64,000 nt of DNA from Gordionus sp. m RMFG-2023 (lineage: Eukaryota; Nematomorpha; Gordioida; Chordodea; Parachordodidae), in NCBI RefSeq assembly GCF_954871325.1, contig NC_088777.1:17089366-17153365 (forward strand). The letters run 5' to 3'. The notes under the pieces were generated by a model. The model was not told the DNA's origin. It made no database searches and worked only from the letters and a program-made list of their open reading frames with translations. Below are positions 44,278-56,970 of the stretch, piece after piece. The translations under genes were made by a program, and so were the position numbers. Position 1 is the stretch's first letter, and every line of letters begins with the position of its first letter.

Positions 44278-45311
44278 TCACTGTGACCCACTCACACTTT
44301 GGATACAATGTATGGCAATGTGTCCCATTTCTTCACATTTGAAACACATTCTATCATTGTCTGTATTGTATATTTCTGTTTTATCCATATTTGTAATAAT
44401 AGGATTTTGTATACTTCGAACTACTGGATTTATCACTACCGATGTTCGTTGCGGAAATCCCCTTTTGAAATTGGCTTCTTTCACCATGCAATTTCTTTTT
44501 ATATGTCCTACAAAACCACATCTATGACACACTATGTCATTTTTTTTTCACTTGGTTTTGCAGTCACATTCTCATTAGTTTTTCGGTCTCTTGAATAACA
44601 ATTTTTACCGATATGTCCTTTTCTTCCACAAAGTTCACAACTTTCAATCACATTATTATTATTTTTAATTTTTAAGTTGGAAACATCTCTGGACAAATAT
44701 TTCATATTTTCTCTCATTTCTCTAATTTCACATAAAATTAGAGATTCCTCTGTACTTTGTCTCAAAGTATTATTGAGATTATTATTTTTCAAAATTTCTA
44801 CTGGTTTCTCGATTAAAACCTCAGAAATTTGCTTTTTAAATTCTATCACAATGGAATTTAATTTTTTATTTATATCCTCCGATATGTCAATATTTTGAGG
44901 AAAATTAAATACTTCACCCGTATCTAATATTTTCTCGGATTTTTCTTCCAGTATAACATTTTTTTTACCATTTAAATTTTTTAATTCTAACAAAATTAAA
45001 TGTAAACTATTTTTGATATCTTCAGAAATATCTGGAGATTTCACCAAAACTTTAGGAATTAAATTTTCGGTATTTATATTTTTTATATTATTTTCTCTAT
45101 TTTTAAGAGATCTTCTTTTTATTTTCCTTATTACTTGTTTCATTATAATTAAGATTACATAAAACACAAAAAAAATTACTGCATTAATGACATTATTGGT
45201 CACATCCACTTTACTAAAGTTTGAATTAAAAATTTTATTAAAATTACTCTTAAAATTTGACATTTTATTAATACTATGCTTATTATAATTATCATTAAAA
45301 TAAAAAGCCAT
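44278..45311 (-). CDS. gag region of the gypsy fossil, with CCHC zinc knuckles
   Basis: The first coding block after the 5' LTR. It has a hydrophobic, basic segment near its start (NAVIFFVFYVILIIMKQVIR), Lys/Glu/Asn-rich coiled-coil-like sequence, then three zinc knuckles: CELCGRKGHIGKNC, CHRCGFVGHIKRNC and CFKCEEMGHIAIHC. Knuckles of this form belong to the nucleocapsid part of gag and bind element RNA. A membrane-like segment is unusual for a gypsy gag. Confidence 0.75.
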
Positions 45312-45619
45312 TTTTTCATTAATTACCCAAAATTTAAAATTTTATCTTATATATTTCTAATTTTAATCCAAAAATCCTACTATTGCGTTGTGTAATTTAT
45401 AATACAAAAAAAAATTTCTTACCTTTATTTATCCGGAATTACTATTATTTTGAGGAACCCGGTCCTAGAAAATCTTTTTCTTGATTAATAACGTCTGAAA
45501 TTTATTTTTATAAAACAATCTTGTTTTATTTTTTTCTCTAAATATTTCAATTTTTATATTTTTCTCTAACTTATTTTTTCCCTAATAAGTGATCACGAAT
45601 CTTGGTCGGTCGGCACCAA

Positions 45620-46030
45620 TAAAATATTTCTCAATATTATTAGAAAATTGTTTCTCTTAACATTTTCAATATTTAATATAACTCAATATTTAATATATTT
45701 TTACAATTTACACTTCAAATTTATATTTCTTCTTTATTTAATAATTTTATCATTCAATTCATAATTTTTTCATCAAATATCAATTAAAATAATGAATCCA
45801 ATAAATTTTCTTTCTTTTCACAATAATTAAAATTAATCCCTCAATTTTCACAATAATTTTTTTCTAATGGCGAAATCAATTTTTTCTTTCTTTTAAAAAT
45901 ATATCCCTCCGCGATAAATACAATAAAATAATATAAAATATATTAATATTTTTAATCAATAATATTATTGATTGACGGTAGGTATAATTTTAAACATGAT
46001 AACTATATATTTTAATTACTAAATACAACA
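45620..46030 (-). repeat. 5' LTR of the gypsy element, with primer-binding site next to it
   Basis: Partner of 30994-31405. Immediately inside, on the minus strand, the sequence TGGTGCCGACCGACCAAG begins one base after the LTR. It has the TGG start expected for a tRNA primer-binding site; the tRNA species was not identified. Confidence 0.88.
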
Positions 46031-46056
46031 GTTATCATAATACTTTTTATAAGATA

Positions 46057-46118
46057 ATTATATTAATAGATTTAAACTATTTATTATGAGATAAAAGAAA
46101 ATATAACTATTAATATCT
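46057..46118. repeat. Inverted partner of 30795-30855 across the gypsy insertion
   Basis: Read in reverse complement, this AT-rich block shares TTTTATCTCATAATAAA and TTAATATAATTA with the sequence at 30795-30855, about 85 percent by eye. With the LTR element removed, the two would lie about 285 bp apart as the ends of a MITE-like element. That is inference from sequence pairing. Confidence 0.5.
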
Positions 46119-46583
46119 ATTCATTTATTATTGATTATATATAATAATATAATTTTTATAAGTTATTCATATCATAAGAAATGAATCTCACTCCAACTGA
46201 ACCATTTGTTTGTTAGTAGATTATTTAAAAAAATAGATATATTTTTGGAAAAGAAACTTAGTAATAAAAATTTTAAAATAAAAATTAAAATTAAATTTTT
46301 TTTTAAAAATAGAAATTTAAAACAATAACTTAGTGGCGCCATCGAGGCGCTATAATCATTAAAATTTAAGAATAAATATAATATAAATAATAATACATTT
46401 TAAATTGAAATAATTTAAAGAACCAAAAAATCTTGCTATTGTTACAAATTTTAAATAACAATGGGAGGGAGAGAGAGAGACATGGGAGGGATTGGTCATT
46501 TATTTTCTATTTTAATCTTTATTTTTACGGATCTTTTCTCAATTTTCATTTAATTTTTTAGTATAACCAAGCAATAATTAATT

Positions 46584-47203
46584 TTGATAAATAAATTTAC
46601 AAGTGAGTGCTCATGGCATATTATATTGATATGGGTGGAAATTTTATGTCCCCAAAAAATTTTCTGCAATTATATATCAGTACTCCAAAAAAAAAACACA
46701 AAATCTTACGAAAAAATATACGAAATAATATACGAAATAATATTATCTAAATGTCAAGAAAGGGATTTATTTCCTGATTCATTATATATATACATAGATT
46801 TCGAAATGTTTGCTATGAGCGTGGTAAAAACTGTCATTGGTATGATCATTATGTTAAATTATTTATATTTATTTTTTCAATTAGTGGATCACATCATAAT
46901 CAGAGGATGTTATACCAAATGTGTCAAAGTACCCAAAGAAAACTACAAAAGCTAGGTCTGGAAACACAATACAGAACCGATAAAGCCCTAAGCTTCTTTT
47001 GTGACATGATGGACGGCTTAGCATTTGTTCCTTTATGTGATATGGGCAATGCAATGGCATTCCTGAGATCAGTTACTCCGACCAATGGTAAAGATATGAA
47101 TATTTCGATAAAAATTACGAGTAAAGGGAGGTCACAAGAAGCAATTCTCAATCCCAGACACGTCGTATTGGGCCTCGTTTTCCTCAATAAACTTGGAACG
47201 TGA
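46584..47203 (+). pseudogene. Second MULE transposase remnant (different subfamily)
   Basis: In the frame starting at 46614 the sequence reads YYIDMGGNFMSPKNFLQLYI, matching the first catalytic segment Y-x-D-G-x-F of MULE transposases. Further on come SKCQERDLFPDSLYIYIDFE (46745), then, one frame over, YQMCQSTQRKLQKLGLETQY and CDMMDGLAFVPLCDMGNAMA (46905-47060), which follow the H/C-x-H element. The frame changes at least twice, and the region after 47100 loses resemblance. It is not the same subfamily as the element at 32757-40653. Confidence 0.65.
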
Positions 47204-47860
47204 ATGAGAGCACTCTATCCGATGAAGAACCTGTCGTATTTGTATATACAGATATATATGTGTATTACGCGAAATGCCAATCAACCGATTTAAATAAGGT
47301 TGATTGGATTGTAAAAAAATATGTGATATGATATATTTTTTTTTCCACAAATTATTATAAAAGTATTCATTAGTTTGTTTTTTAAAGTGATATTTTTTAA
47401 TTTATTAATAAAAGAATTGATTATAAAAAAAGGTTTATGAGTGATTAATTTTGGGTTAGCATTAGAACAATAATTTATTTAAAAAAGGGGTGTCAGAGTG
47501 ATTAATTTTAGGTCTGCATTGGATAAGAACCCACAAATAATCAATGCGAAGGTTGGGATCATCGTTTTTCATATCTTGGAAAAAAACGCCCATCAATCTG
47601 GGTATAGATTGATAAAATGAAATTCGAGGTTGCTGTCGATGAAACCAAACTTGAACGATGGCGCGTAGGTAGTTGGACACCAAAACAAAATCGCAGAGTT
47701 ATAATACCCAGATTCGGTTAAAGAAACGAGGAATACCGTGATGGGGTGCAAAGCCTTCCAGTTTAGATTTTATAAGGGCGATTTCCTCCTTTATTTGATG
47801 CCAACCGATATTATCATTATTCTAAATTATTATATTTGTATATACATAATGATTTTTAAC
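47204..47860. other. Unassigned stretch left of arm B
   Basis: A 73-codon minus-strand frame (47683-47462) reads VSNYLRAIVQVWFHRQQPRI and then PRLMGVFFQDMKNDDPNLRI. It has the composition of real protein but matches no family I recognise. It may be debris of the same MULE or LINE fragments nearby. Confidence 0.3.
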
Positions 47861-49601
47861 AAAATTTGATTTCAATAACTCGATATACAAATGTAGATAT
47901 TATGATCTAGGTACAAAAACCATCAATCATTTTTGTAATTTAATAAATATATTAAAATACCGATAGACATTGATGTCTTGTTTGAGGAGATTCGAGTTAT
48001 TTTCCTTTATATATAATATAAATAAAGTAACTCCAAAGAAGTTATTTAAAAAATATTACTTATTTTTAAATATATTATCAATTTTATTAGAATTTAGTTG
48101 TTGGAATATTTATTTTTTAATGTTATTTTATTAAGTATATTCTAATCATCATGTGAGATGAGGCTGCCAATGAAGCTGATGTAATTGGCCCTGTGAATAG
48201 CTATTGCGAGTCTTTGTCTTAAGAAGAAGCCTTCACGAGGTTCATCTGTTAGTTTGCGGATTAGCGATCCAAGTTCCTTGAAGAAAGAAAGAGCACGATT
48301 CCCAAAGGTAGTCAAGGTAGTGGAAATGATGGGAATGAATAAGTGATCTTGGGATATTTCTGAATATTTTGCATTTTTTAGAAGCTCAATGTTTATATAG
48401 AGTAATTATAAGAATTAAGGGGATATAAGCTAATTCACAATCCCGCACTTAGGCGGCACTTCGTTGATCTTCGGCCCGCAAAAATTTTTTTTTGGCAATT
48501 TTTATATTTTCATAGCAATTTTCATATTTCACCTGCAAAATACCCACCCGCAATTTAAAAATTTTGACCTGTAACCATGCTTGAGACACTTTATTTAAAG
48601 AAATTAGTAAAAATTATCTTGAGCAATTTACGGAACAATTTAAGCATATACATTTCAAGAAAAAATTTTGAGTATTTTCAATCCCATGATAATATATTTT
48701 TTAAAATAATCAAAATTGTTATTTATCACCTCTGATTATCTATGTTTGATATATCACTTCAAACAATAAGAAATTTTGCTAAAAGTTATGAATATTCATA
48801 TCAGGAGTTCTTGGAGATAAATCAGAATGGCCAGCGATATTTCACCTGAAGCTGAAACATATTTGGATTAAATATGACAGATATTTTTTTTGCTTTAGAA
48901 TGAATTGAGAAATTATTTGATTACAAAACATTTTTTGCAATAATTTATGGATTTGGCTTAGGTTATGAGAATCGCGAACATTATATATTAATACTTAGAA
49001 AACTAAATGAAATATCGACCAAGTACAAGATTTGTCTGAATGTTTGTGAGTGAAATTCCTAAGCTCTTTCATCTAGACATTACAACTATTAACGTGGACT
49101 TAATTGAGGGTTACTATAAAATGTGCGGTTTTTCCATTTTTAGATATATTTTTGACTCAAATTAAGGAACCATAGATTTTTTCAAATGGATTTATATATA
49201 TACCTTTTCCTAGAAATCCCATTATAGATATATCACTGATTTTTTTTTAAATATAACTGCTCAACTCAATTTTAATCATAGGATATAAATGTATCGGTTG
49301 ACTAATAAATTTAAGAATATAAATCTTAGTATGAAAGATTTTGTTAAATATAATTAAAATTGAATATTATAAAGTTTGTTTAAAAGGTCTAAAATTGAAT
49401 ATTGTATTTTATAGTTTAAAAGGTCGGTGATAAGAAAAAGTAAAATGAAATTGTAAAGGACATATGTATTTTGTTTATATGTAAATACGATATTATAAAA
49501 AATGTATATATTGACAAGAATTTTGTATATAGATAGATATAATAAAATTAAATTTAAAAATCAAGAAAGAGTTCTCCCGTTGCCTTCCACTAAATTAAAA
49601 G
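47861..49601. repeat. Arm B of the large inverted duplication
   Basis: Matches 56971-58430 in reverse complement, from AAAATTTGATTTCAATAACT on the left to TTGCCTTCCACTAAATTAAA on the right. In the other arm B' and A' are contiguous; here A and B are separated by 17 kb. An extra segment of about 330 bp (48065-48395), with a LINE fragment, is present in B but absent from B'. The right half of the broken hAT element (to 48579) is included. Confidence 0.85.
48142..48393 (-). pseudogene. LINE C-terminal fragment (nuclease-like domain end)
   Basis: An open minus-strand stretch of about 84 codons reads ELLKNAKYSEISQDHLFIPI, ISTTLTTFGNRALSFFKELG, FLRQRLAIAIHRANYISFIG and ends in a stop at 48144-48142. 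This is the C-terminal tail of APE-less LINE ORFs, with the F-x-P-x-x-x-x-T-x-G and R-Q-R-L-x-I-A-I-x-R-x-N signatures. It belongs to the same kind of LINE as 21150-23650. It is inserted in arm B only. No start codon or upstream domain is attached. Confidence 0.7.
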
Positions 49602-50317
49602 ATTTATTTACAAATATTATCTGTTGGAATCCCGAAAGCATCGCATACTTTATAATATAGTTTGAAGTTTTTACAATATATTAAAATTAATATATATTTT
49701 GGCAACCTTAACTATTAATATGTACACAAATGAGAGGACCTTTTCTTAATTATGATAACTAATATCTCAGAGGTATGGATGTCAGATAATAAATTATCTC
49801 TACTTATCCTACATCTAACTTTAAGCTCCAATTGTGAATAAATCATTATATAATTCTCCCAAAAGATTATTTTCTTTATAATATATTTTTTGATTATTTT
49901 AAATTATCAACTAATGTTTAATTTATTTAATCTTGATTTTCATAGCGGTTTATATACCTATAGTATATTATAACAATATTATATTCGCTCTTATTTTGTT
50001 TATAATAATTTATTATTTGGATTAAATCCATAATATGCATATTAAATATTAAAAAAATCATTAAATATAAAAAACATGAAATATAAAAAACATTATATTA
50101 AATTTAAAAAACATTAAATTTTAAAAATCATTAAATGTTAAAAACCATTAAATGTTAAAAACCATTAAATGTTGGAAAACATTAAATCCAAAACATTATA
50201 TAATTTAATTGTAAAAATGAAGTGAATGTTCTGGAGGTATTATGGCGTGAAGAATTCCCCTATTGGCAGGACAACGGTATATAAAAGGTGTAGTAGTGGA
50301 GAAAAATCACCCTCTGG

Positions 50318-50905
50318 CATAAAGGAATGACGAAGAAGGCTGATTTGATATTGGTATTGCAGGCGATCTCAGCCTTCTCCAGATTAGCGAACATCAGGGG
50401 GATTGATGTTAACCGCAATTAATATTAAAGGAAATTGATGGAAGCTGGTGAGAAATCACTAATGACTCTGGTGGGTCAATCTGCTTTGGGAAAGATGTGT
50501 AGCGGATCAGATTTGACCTAGCTGGTTTTGCTCGATGACGTTTGGTATGTAACAGTTGCGACTAGCGACTTTGTTGGTCAGTCTTTGTTGACTGCTTTTA
50601 CCTGCAACGGTCCTTGTATACGTGGCTTGAAGAGATCGTATTTTTTTTGTAGCTCGGAGGCTCCTATACTTTGAAGGCATCATCCAGATGTAACATAAAA
50701 AATCAATGCCGTTTCTAGCTGGGCTTTGAGGCAGAGCCCTGTATGGCACACCATTTCTTTGATTAGATAAGACATTGCGAGGAAGATAGAGGAAATATTT
50801 ATAGCGTATGAATGCCTCGAAGATCCCATATTGGTTCTTCTATGACTGTTCCTCACTCTTTTTCTGGCGAAGAGTAATGTTGTCTTTGAACACAGCGGGC
50901 GAGTA
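50318..50905 (-). repeat. Inner inverted repeat C with coding-like sequence
   Basis: This block is the reverse complement of 51978-52562 at about 93 percent by eye. It has an even base composition unlike the AT-rich flanks. On the minus strand several frames are long: one reads SYLIKEMVCHTGLCLKAQLE, another SPARNGIDFLCYIWMMPSKY and later VAGKSSQQRLTNKVASRNCY; a third contains NTNIKSAFFVIPL, which slightly recalls the RT A-box of tyrosine-recombinase retroelements. The true frame and family are not recognised. Probably a broken mobile element. Confidence 0.6.
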
Positions 50906-51977
50906 ACTTGTCTATTAGTTGACATAGTTGTAAAATCGATTTTGTAAATCCTTATTAAAAAAAATTAAAAATGGATTTATGAAATTTTCTTTATATTATC
51001 CCGAAAAAGCCAATCCCAAAATTACAAATTTTTTTAAAATATATTATATATTTCGCAAATTTTAATTTAAGTTATAAAAAATATAGGTCCGATACAACTA
51101 GACTGATTTTAAAAAATAAGTTATTATCTTTTGAGTATATACAATGTTAAGAATGGTGTTATTTACTATGGAATTGTTTCCTACACAAACTGCAAGTGTC
51201 TTGAGTGACTACATTTTTGTTAGGACTATAATTGAGATCCGTATTTGTTTTGAGGATAGATTATGGAACAAGTTTTGAATTGGAATAGCATTCATCCATA
51301 GGTAATCATTATAATTATAGATAAATTGAAGGTTGGTAAGATCGAATATTTTATAAATAAATAGTGTTAATTTTGTGAAAATAAATTAAAATACTTGATG
51401 AGATATGTGAAATCTATCAGAGACATCTATACTGTATATGCCATCTGGCATACTTGTCACTTAAAACTGTCGATATTATTTTTAAAAAAATGTCAAACAT
51501 CTAACTATTATTTTTGACTCTTGCTTAATAATTTCCGGTTTTCTTTGAAATATAGCTGAATCTTTTTAAATAAGAAAGAATACCAACTTCAAAATGGCTA
51601 ATACCCACCTCGACAAAACTTACTTAAGACATTGATATTAAATTAAGGTTAATTTTGGGTTAATAAATTTGCATCGAAATCTTTATCTATGATAAAATTT
51701 AGAATATTTTTTTTAATCTGATATATTTTAATAAAGAAAATATTTTATGTACAATTTTTTAAACGAAACGATTTAACCATATATAATTTCAAAAAAATAT
51801 TATTTTAGTTAAATTTTATCCCATGGTTTATTAGTTTTTCCATATATTAAATAACTTTTTGGAATAATCAAAATATATATTAATTACCTTAATTTTAAAC
51901 ATGAAGTAATTTTTTTGGAAAAGGGTAAATAATTATACTTTATCGCCGGTTAGTCCATTTATTCTTTGCTTGTGTCG
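50906..51977. other. Palindrome centre, AT-rich spacer
   Basis: About 1.07 kb separates inverted repeats C and C'. It is AT-rich, with no recognised reading frame or repeat. The symmetry axis of all the nested inverted pairs falls near 51440. Confidence 0.5.
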
Positions 51978-52760
51978 CTGTGTTCAGAATCAACATTGCT
52001 TTTCGCCAGAAAAAGAGTGAGGAACAGTCATAGAAGAACCAATATGGGATTTTCGAGTCATTCATACGCTATAAATATTTCCTCTATCCTCCTCTCAATG
52101 TCTTATCTAATCAAAGAAATGGTGTGCCATACAGGGCTCTGCCTCCAAGCCCAGCTAGAAACGGCATTGATTTTTTATGTTACATCTGGATGATGCCTTC
52201 AAAGTATAGGAGCCTCCGAGCTACAAAAAAAATACGATCTCTCCAAGCCACGTATACAAGGACCGTTGCAGGTAAAAGCAGTCAACAAAGACTGGCCAAC
52301 AAATTCGCTAGTCGCAACTGTTACATGCCAACGTCATCGAGCAAAACCAGCTAGGTCAAATCTGATCCGCTACACATCTTACCCAAAGCAGATTGACCCA
52401 CCAGAGCCATTAGTGATTTCTCAACAGCTTCCAAAAATTTCCTTTAATATTAATTGCGGCTAACATCAATCCCCCTGATGTCCGCTAATGTGGAGAAGGC
52501 TGAGATCGCCTGCAAAACCAATATCAAATCAGCCTTCTTCGTCATTCTTTTATACCAAAGACTACGCCACCTACAGATATATCATTGTCCACAAATAGGG
52601 GCATCCTTCAGGCCATTCTACCTCCAGAACAGTTCTCTAAAGCAAAGGATTCTGCTTTAGAGATCGGGCATGGCTATAACCACGGACCGTTTTTGATAAA
52701 AATATTTCACCTTGGCCGGAGCCTTCTCGAGTTCTCTAGAATTCCTTTTTCCTTGAAGGT
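51978..52760 (+). repeat. Inner inverted repeat C' with coding-like sequence
   Basis: Partner of 50318-50905. It extends further on the right to about 52760, with CCTCCAGAACAGTTCTCTAA and GGGCATGGCTATAACCACGG, which may be the original continuation lost from copy C. The frame KTNIKSAFFVILL corresponds to the NIKSAFFVIPL stretch in C. It contains stops in all frames, so it is a fossil of unidentified type. Confidence 0.55.
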
Positions 52761-54465
52761 TTTTTTCTACATCTGATTTGAGATAATTATAACATAAAAT
52801 CTTACATATCATTTGCCAATTTAATTCCCCCATCATTATGTAAAGGTAAAAATTGTCTAAATATGCGCCATTAGAATTATAGCTCAACAGACAGTTGCCC
52901 CATTTATCAAGACTAGTAATTTAATTGGCACTAAAAGATTTGGTCAAATTACGAGTTGCTCGAATTATTAAAAGCCCAATATAAACAAGTTATACTGTTT
53001 ATATATATACATAGTTATACAAATATGACAGCTTTTTCTAATCTGTAATTTGAAAAATCATATTTTACTTGAAATGTATTTCATCATTATTTTTATTAGG
53101 TTAACCCTATGACAAAGATTCAGACACTTTTGACTTGAATAATTATATTAATTTGAAAACCATTGCAATATTGCGTGGAAAAATCGAAAAAAAATTAAAA
53201 TAGTTCAAATATTTCACTATAAATTGTGGGAAATTTTTAATATATTAAAATTAATATAAAGCAATGAAAAATACATTTCAAATAAGATTTTTTAAAAGGC
53301 AATTCATATTTATTATCATAAATAGTTACATGTTATTTATAATAAAATTTAATATAATAATTAATTTAAACAGGTAATCAAAATACGTTGCTATAATATA
53401 TAACATGATTAGATTAGATAATGATATAATAAATAATAAATTTACGAGGAAAATCATCGCATTAACTTAATTAAATAGATTGGTAGAGCCATAAGATTAA
53501 ATCATGAGATCTAAAAAAGGCTTCTACATACCAACGCATAGAAATTTCGATTATAAAATCTAATTTCATATGCTTCATCCCGAGCTGCCTGAATGATCTA
53601 GATCTTTTTTTTCTTTCCCTTCTTGTTTATAATCTTTTTTTAAGAAATATATGTATTTCTAAAAAAAATATTTCATTTATCAAATACTAATTTCTGTATA
53701 AATCAAATAGATTTTTCCAGTAAATTTTTTATTATTAACTTCTTACATTATTTAGTCTAATCACTCATTTATAATGTATTTTTATTCTAGCAATTTATTT
53801 ATTTTGATTACAATTATAAATATTTATTATAATTTTATATATATAACATGTTAACTAAACTATTATAATACAAATATTAATAATTTCCTACTTTTAAATA
53901 TAAAATATGAACCACTCAATAAATAAGCTAATTTTAATTAAATTAATTTCAATTCAATTTATTTGACCAAATTCATAGTGCACGCGATGCTATTTAACAA
54001 ATCATCGAAAATCCTTAGAATATTATTAATATCGATATTAAAAATAAAATTGAAATCAATAATAAAAACCATTTTCAATTACAAGATTTTATAAACTTTA
54101 TAAGCTGTTAAACTATGTCTGATCGTAACTTCATCCTCATTATATTATCATCAACATATATATTTACTAGGTTATATTTTAATATATATTAGATTTAAAA
54201 TAATAATGAAATACCCTCAATAGTCTGTTTATCCATCTGGATGTAGAAAGTATTTGGGTATATTGGGAACACACGGTTCCCAACAATTTGGTATTGAACC
54301 AAAGGGTAAGGATGCTAATAATAATTAATATAAATTTAAAATACAAATTATTTAGGAAAGCCAAAGTAAGTCAATCAAAATAAAAATATGATCACACTTC
54401 CTCACCATCCATTATTCAAAACAAATTAGGCAATTTTTAAATATTTCTATTTACTTAGGTATAAT

Positions 54466-54605
54466 ATTAATATATATGTCGTATTGAGATAATATGGAAT
54501 CTTGTGGGATATGGAATTCCAACGTGGGGATTCAAGATCCGAAAAAAACATGGGGATTCCGAATCTCACTTGATTTCTTATCCCAATACAACATATATAT
54601 GAAAA
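54466..54605. mobile_element. Small MITE with ATATATGTYGTATTGRGATAA ends
   Basis: The left end TATATATGTCGTATTGAGAT faces a right end that reads TATATATGTTGTATTGGGAT on the other strand. The body repeats GGAATCTTGTGGGATATGG-like words. Related sequence borders the hAT MITE at 2635-2862, where ATCCCAATACGAAATATATA occurs. Class undetermined. Confidence 0.6.
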
Positions 54606-56389
54606 AAACAAATGTATTACCTTCAATTTGGTATTAGAAGCTGAGTTGTGTTGATTATTCACCTTTTTGGCCAGCTCTTTTAGAATTTATTAAAATTGAA
54701 TTGGTATAAATACTCTAAATATATAAAGAATGTCTTTTTAGAATATTTATTTCTTGCTTGAACAAAGAGTTCCTAAGCTTAAATCGTCCAAACGACTTAA
54801 AAGTATTATTTTATTTTTTTTTGTTCAGCTATGAAATGAGGAATTTAAACCTTTTCCAATATATTGATATCTTTCTTATCTAATATTAAATACGAATTTT
54901 ATTTGATACCTAATTCCACAATCTTCAAAAGATGCTTAAATACTCCTCACTAATATCTTAAGTATATATTTTAATTTAATTTATGATTATTTACCACAAT
55001 TACCTTTATCCGTGTTCGGATGTGGCCTCTGAACTGTAGTTCCTAATTTAAATAAATTACTTAAGAAAGTCATTGGAATTTAAATTTTATGAGATTTTTA
55101 ATAAAACTAAAAATGATGCTTATTTTAAAATTTATAAGCCTAAATCGATTGTTAAATCATGTTTCATGCTTTTTACGTCGTTTTGATGCTTTTTATATGC
55201 AAAGATTTTGTCATCTTTCAGATTTTTGCATGGTTTAATGACTCTTCGATGTTAGACAAATTATATACCAAATAGCGTTGTACAATTATTTATATATCTT
55301 TCTATTGAAAGATAATATAACTGATTTATGGACTAATAACAATTTTGTTTTTAATAAAAAAACAGGAAAAGAAAGCATCCTGAAAGAGCTCGGATTGGAA
55401 AAGGTGAATATTATTAGGCTGAGGGGTATGTCGTTTCGATTAGATTATAATTTTGTAAAAGAAAAATTTTAAGAAATAGGTTATAAAAGTTAATATAAGG
55501 CAGTCAAATAGGGGATAGTGAAAAAGTTATGTCATCTTGCGGAGAACTGATTTTTTTTAAACTTAAATAATTCTAAAAAATCTTTTCAAGATAATAGAAC
55601 AGAAAGGACTATCAGAATAAAAAAAAAATTAAAATTGAAAAATAATAAGAACCTCGACGTGTATCCTTTTTCATATATATAACAATGCAATAAATAATTT
55701 TTAGTATTAATAGATTTTTTGTATCTGATACATTTCTTAACCCTAACCACTAAATAATCCATCATATCATCAACTTTTTGTATCTCTCTTTTTCTCATTT
55801 TAATTTGTAGTACCCAATATTAATTGTTTATTGATTTTTTGTATTCAAATCGCACACAAATACCAAATTATATAAAATTTATCTTTCTATAATTTTGCTT
55901 TTAATATTTTTTTAAACGATGAATAATGGGAAAATGATATCAAATAAAGAAATAAATTCTGACCCTAATTTAATTGTATATTTATTCACTTTTAATTATA
56001 TTTTGCCATAAATTATATTCTAGCGCCAGAAATGTGTGTTCGATTGGATTCGGTCGGTTATGAGTCGGCAAATGGTCAAACTGGGCTAAAGTTTTATACG
56101 TAATTATAGCTATAGATGAAAAAAAATATTTCAAAAAATCGAGTTTTATTATAGCTTACAAGTAATATGTGGCGTAATATATTGTGAAATAAAAAAGGAA
56201 TATATTAAAACAATATTTGATCCAAAGTTTGTTGTCTTTTACTCTATTAAATAATATTTTAAATCCAATGTGTTTAAATATTGTATTAAAATGTAATTCA
56301 AAAACCCTCCTTTCTTTATAAAGTCAAATCGATTTCAAAATATATACTTCACTCACTACTCATAATATCTAAACAATTATCCATTTTTC

Positions 56390-56737
56390 TTATTTATTTA
56401 TTGTTTTGATTATCATTGTATCTAGGTATGTATCTCGATTCGTTCTGATGTCTATAATATCTATAATTATTTTCATTATATTTGTAATTATCATTATTAT
56501 TATATCTAAGTTATCGTAGTAATTATTTTTATTGTTAAATCTTGTAAAATTATTATACGGTCCTGGCCCATTATACCCCCTATCATTATCATAAACTCTA
56601 GGATTATAATTGTTTCTATATCTTGGTTCATAATTATTTGTATGTCTCGAATCTTCATAATTATCGTATCTCGGTTTCCACTGATATCTATGTACGTGCG
56701 ACTTCATCCCTTTATCGTGCTCATCGTATTTCATCAT
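56390..56737 (-). CDS. Low-complexity Asn/Tyr/Arg-rich frame, doubtful gene
   Basis: A 115-codon frame is rich in Asn, Tyr, Arg and Asp (for example YEDSRHTNNYEPRYRNNYNP, and GYNGPGPYNNFTRFNNKNNY), then turns into Ile-rich sequence. Arg/Tyr/Asn-rich segments occur in RNA-binding tails of gag-like proteins, but the underlying DNA is a run of ATAATTATNAT-like words that would give such a translation by chance. No start context or neighbour supports it. Confidence 0.25.
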   Translation of the reverse strand: MMKYDEHDKGMKSHVHRYQWKPRYDNYEDSRHTNNYEPRYRNNYNPRVYDNDRGYNGPGPYNNFTRFNNKNNYYDNLDIIIMIITNIMKIIIDIIDIRTNRDTYLDTMIIKTINK

Positions 56738-56970
56738 CCTTAAATTTTTTACTAAATAATCTTCTAATTAATCTATTAATTTTGTTTTATCAATATTGTC
56801 TTATTTTAAATATTTCAACATTAAAATTTTATTATATTTTTATTCAATTTTATATTTTAATCATCTCTTACTTTTTTTTAGAATAATATTAAAATCATTT
56901 TCCATAATCCTCTTTCGTCTAGCTTCACCTTGTTTCAGTATAATTTGTAGCATCTTAATTCGTTGCCACC

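Larger units (their letters stand above)
30994..46030 (-). mobile_element. Ty3/gypsy-type LTR retrotransposon, young, disrupted, carrying a nested MULE
   Basis: The element lies on the minus strand. LTRs of about 411-412 bp occupy 30994-31405 (3' LTR) and 45620-46030 (5' LTR). They differ at only about five sites (about 1 percent), so the insertion is recent. The target duplication is GTTAT on both sides (30989-30993 and 46031-46035). Coding blocks from the 5' LTR are gag with zinc knuckles, protease, reverse transcriptase, RNase H and integrase: the Ty3/gypsy order. A MULE DNA transposon (32757-40653) inserted downstream of integrase; without it the element is about 7.1 kb. The reading frames are interrupted in a handful of places and the element is treated as a fossil. 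Confidence 0.92.
52761..56970. other. AT-rich interval between C' and B'
   Basis: Mostly featureless AT-rich DNA. It holds the small MITE at 54466-54605, a 64-codon frame at 55278-55472 (KTGKESILKELGLEKVNIIR) without recognised family, and a low-complexity frame at 56390-56737. Nothing equivalent separates B and C on the left, where the gap is only 0.7 kb. Confidence 0.45.

Noticed and set aside
46924-47350. Minus-strand frames opposite the second MULE remnant
   Set aside because: The plus strand carries recognisable MULE transposase motifs here; the minus frames are shadows.
56390-56737. Asn/Tyr/Arg-rich frame as a real RNA-binding protein
   Set aside because: The DNA is low-complexity ATAATTAT-type repeat, so the residue bias is explained by composition. 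It is kept in the list only at low confidence.
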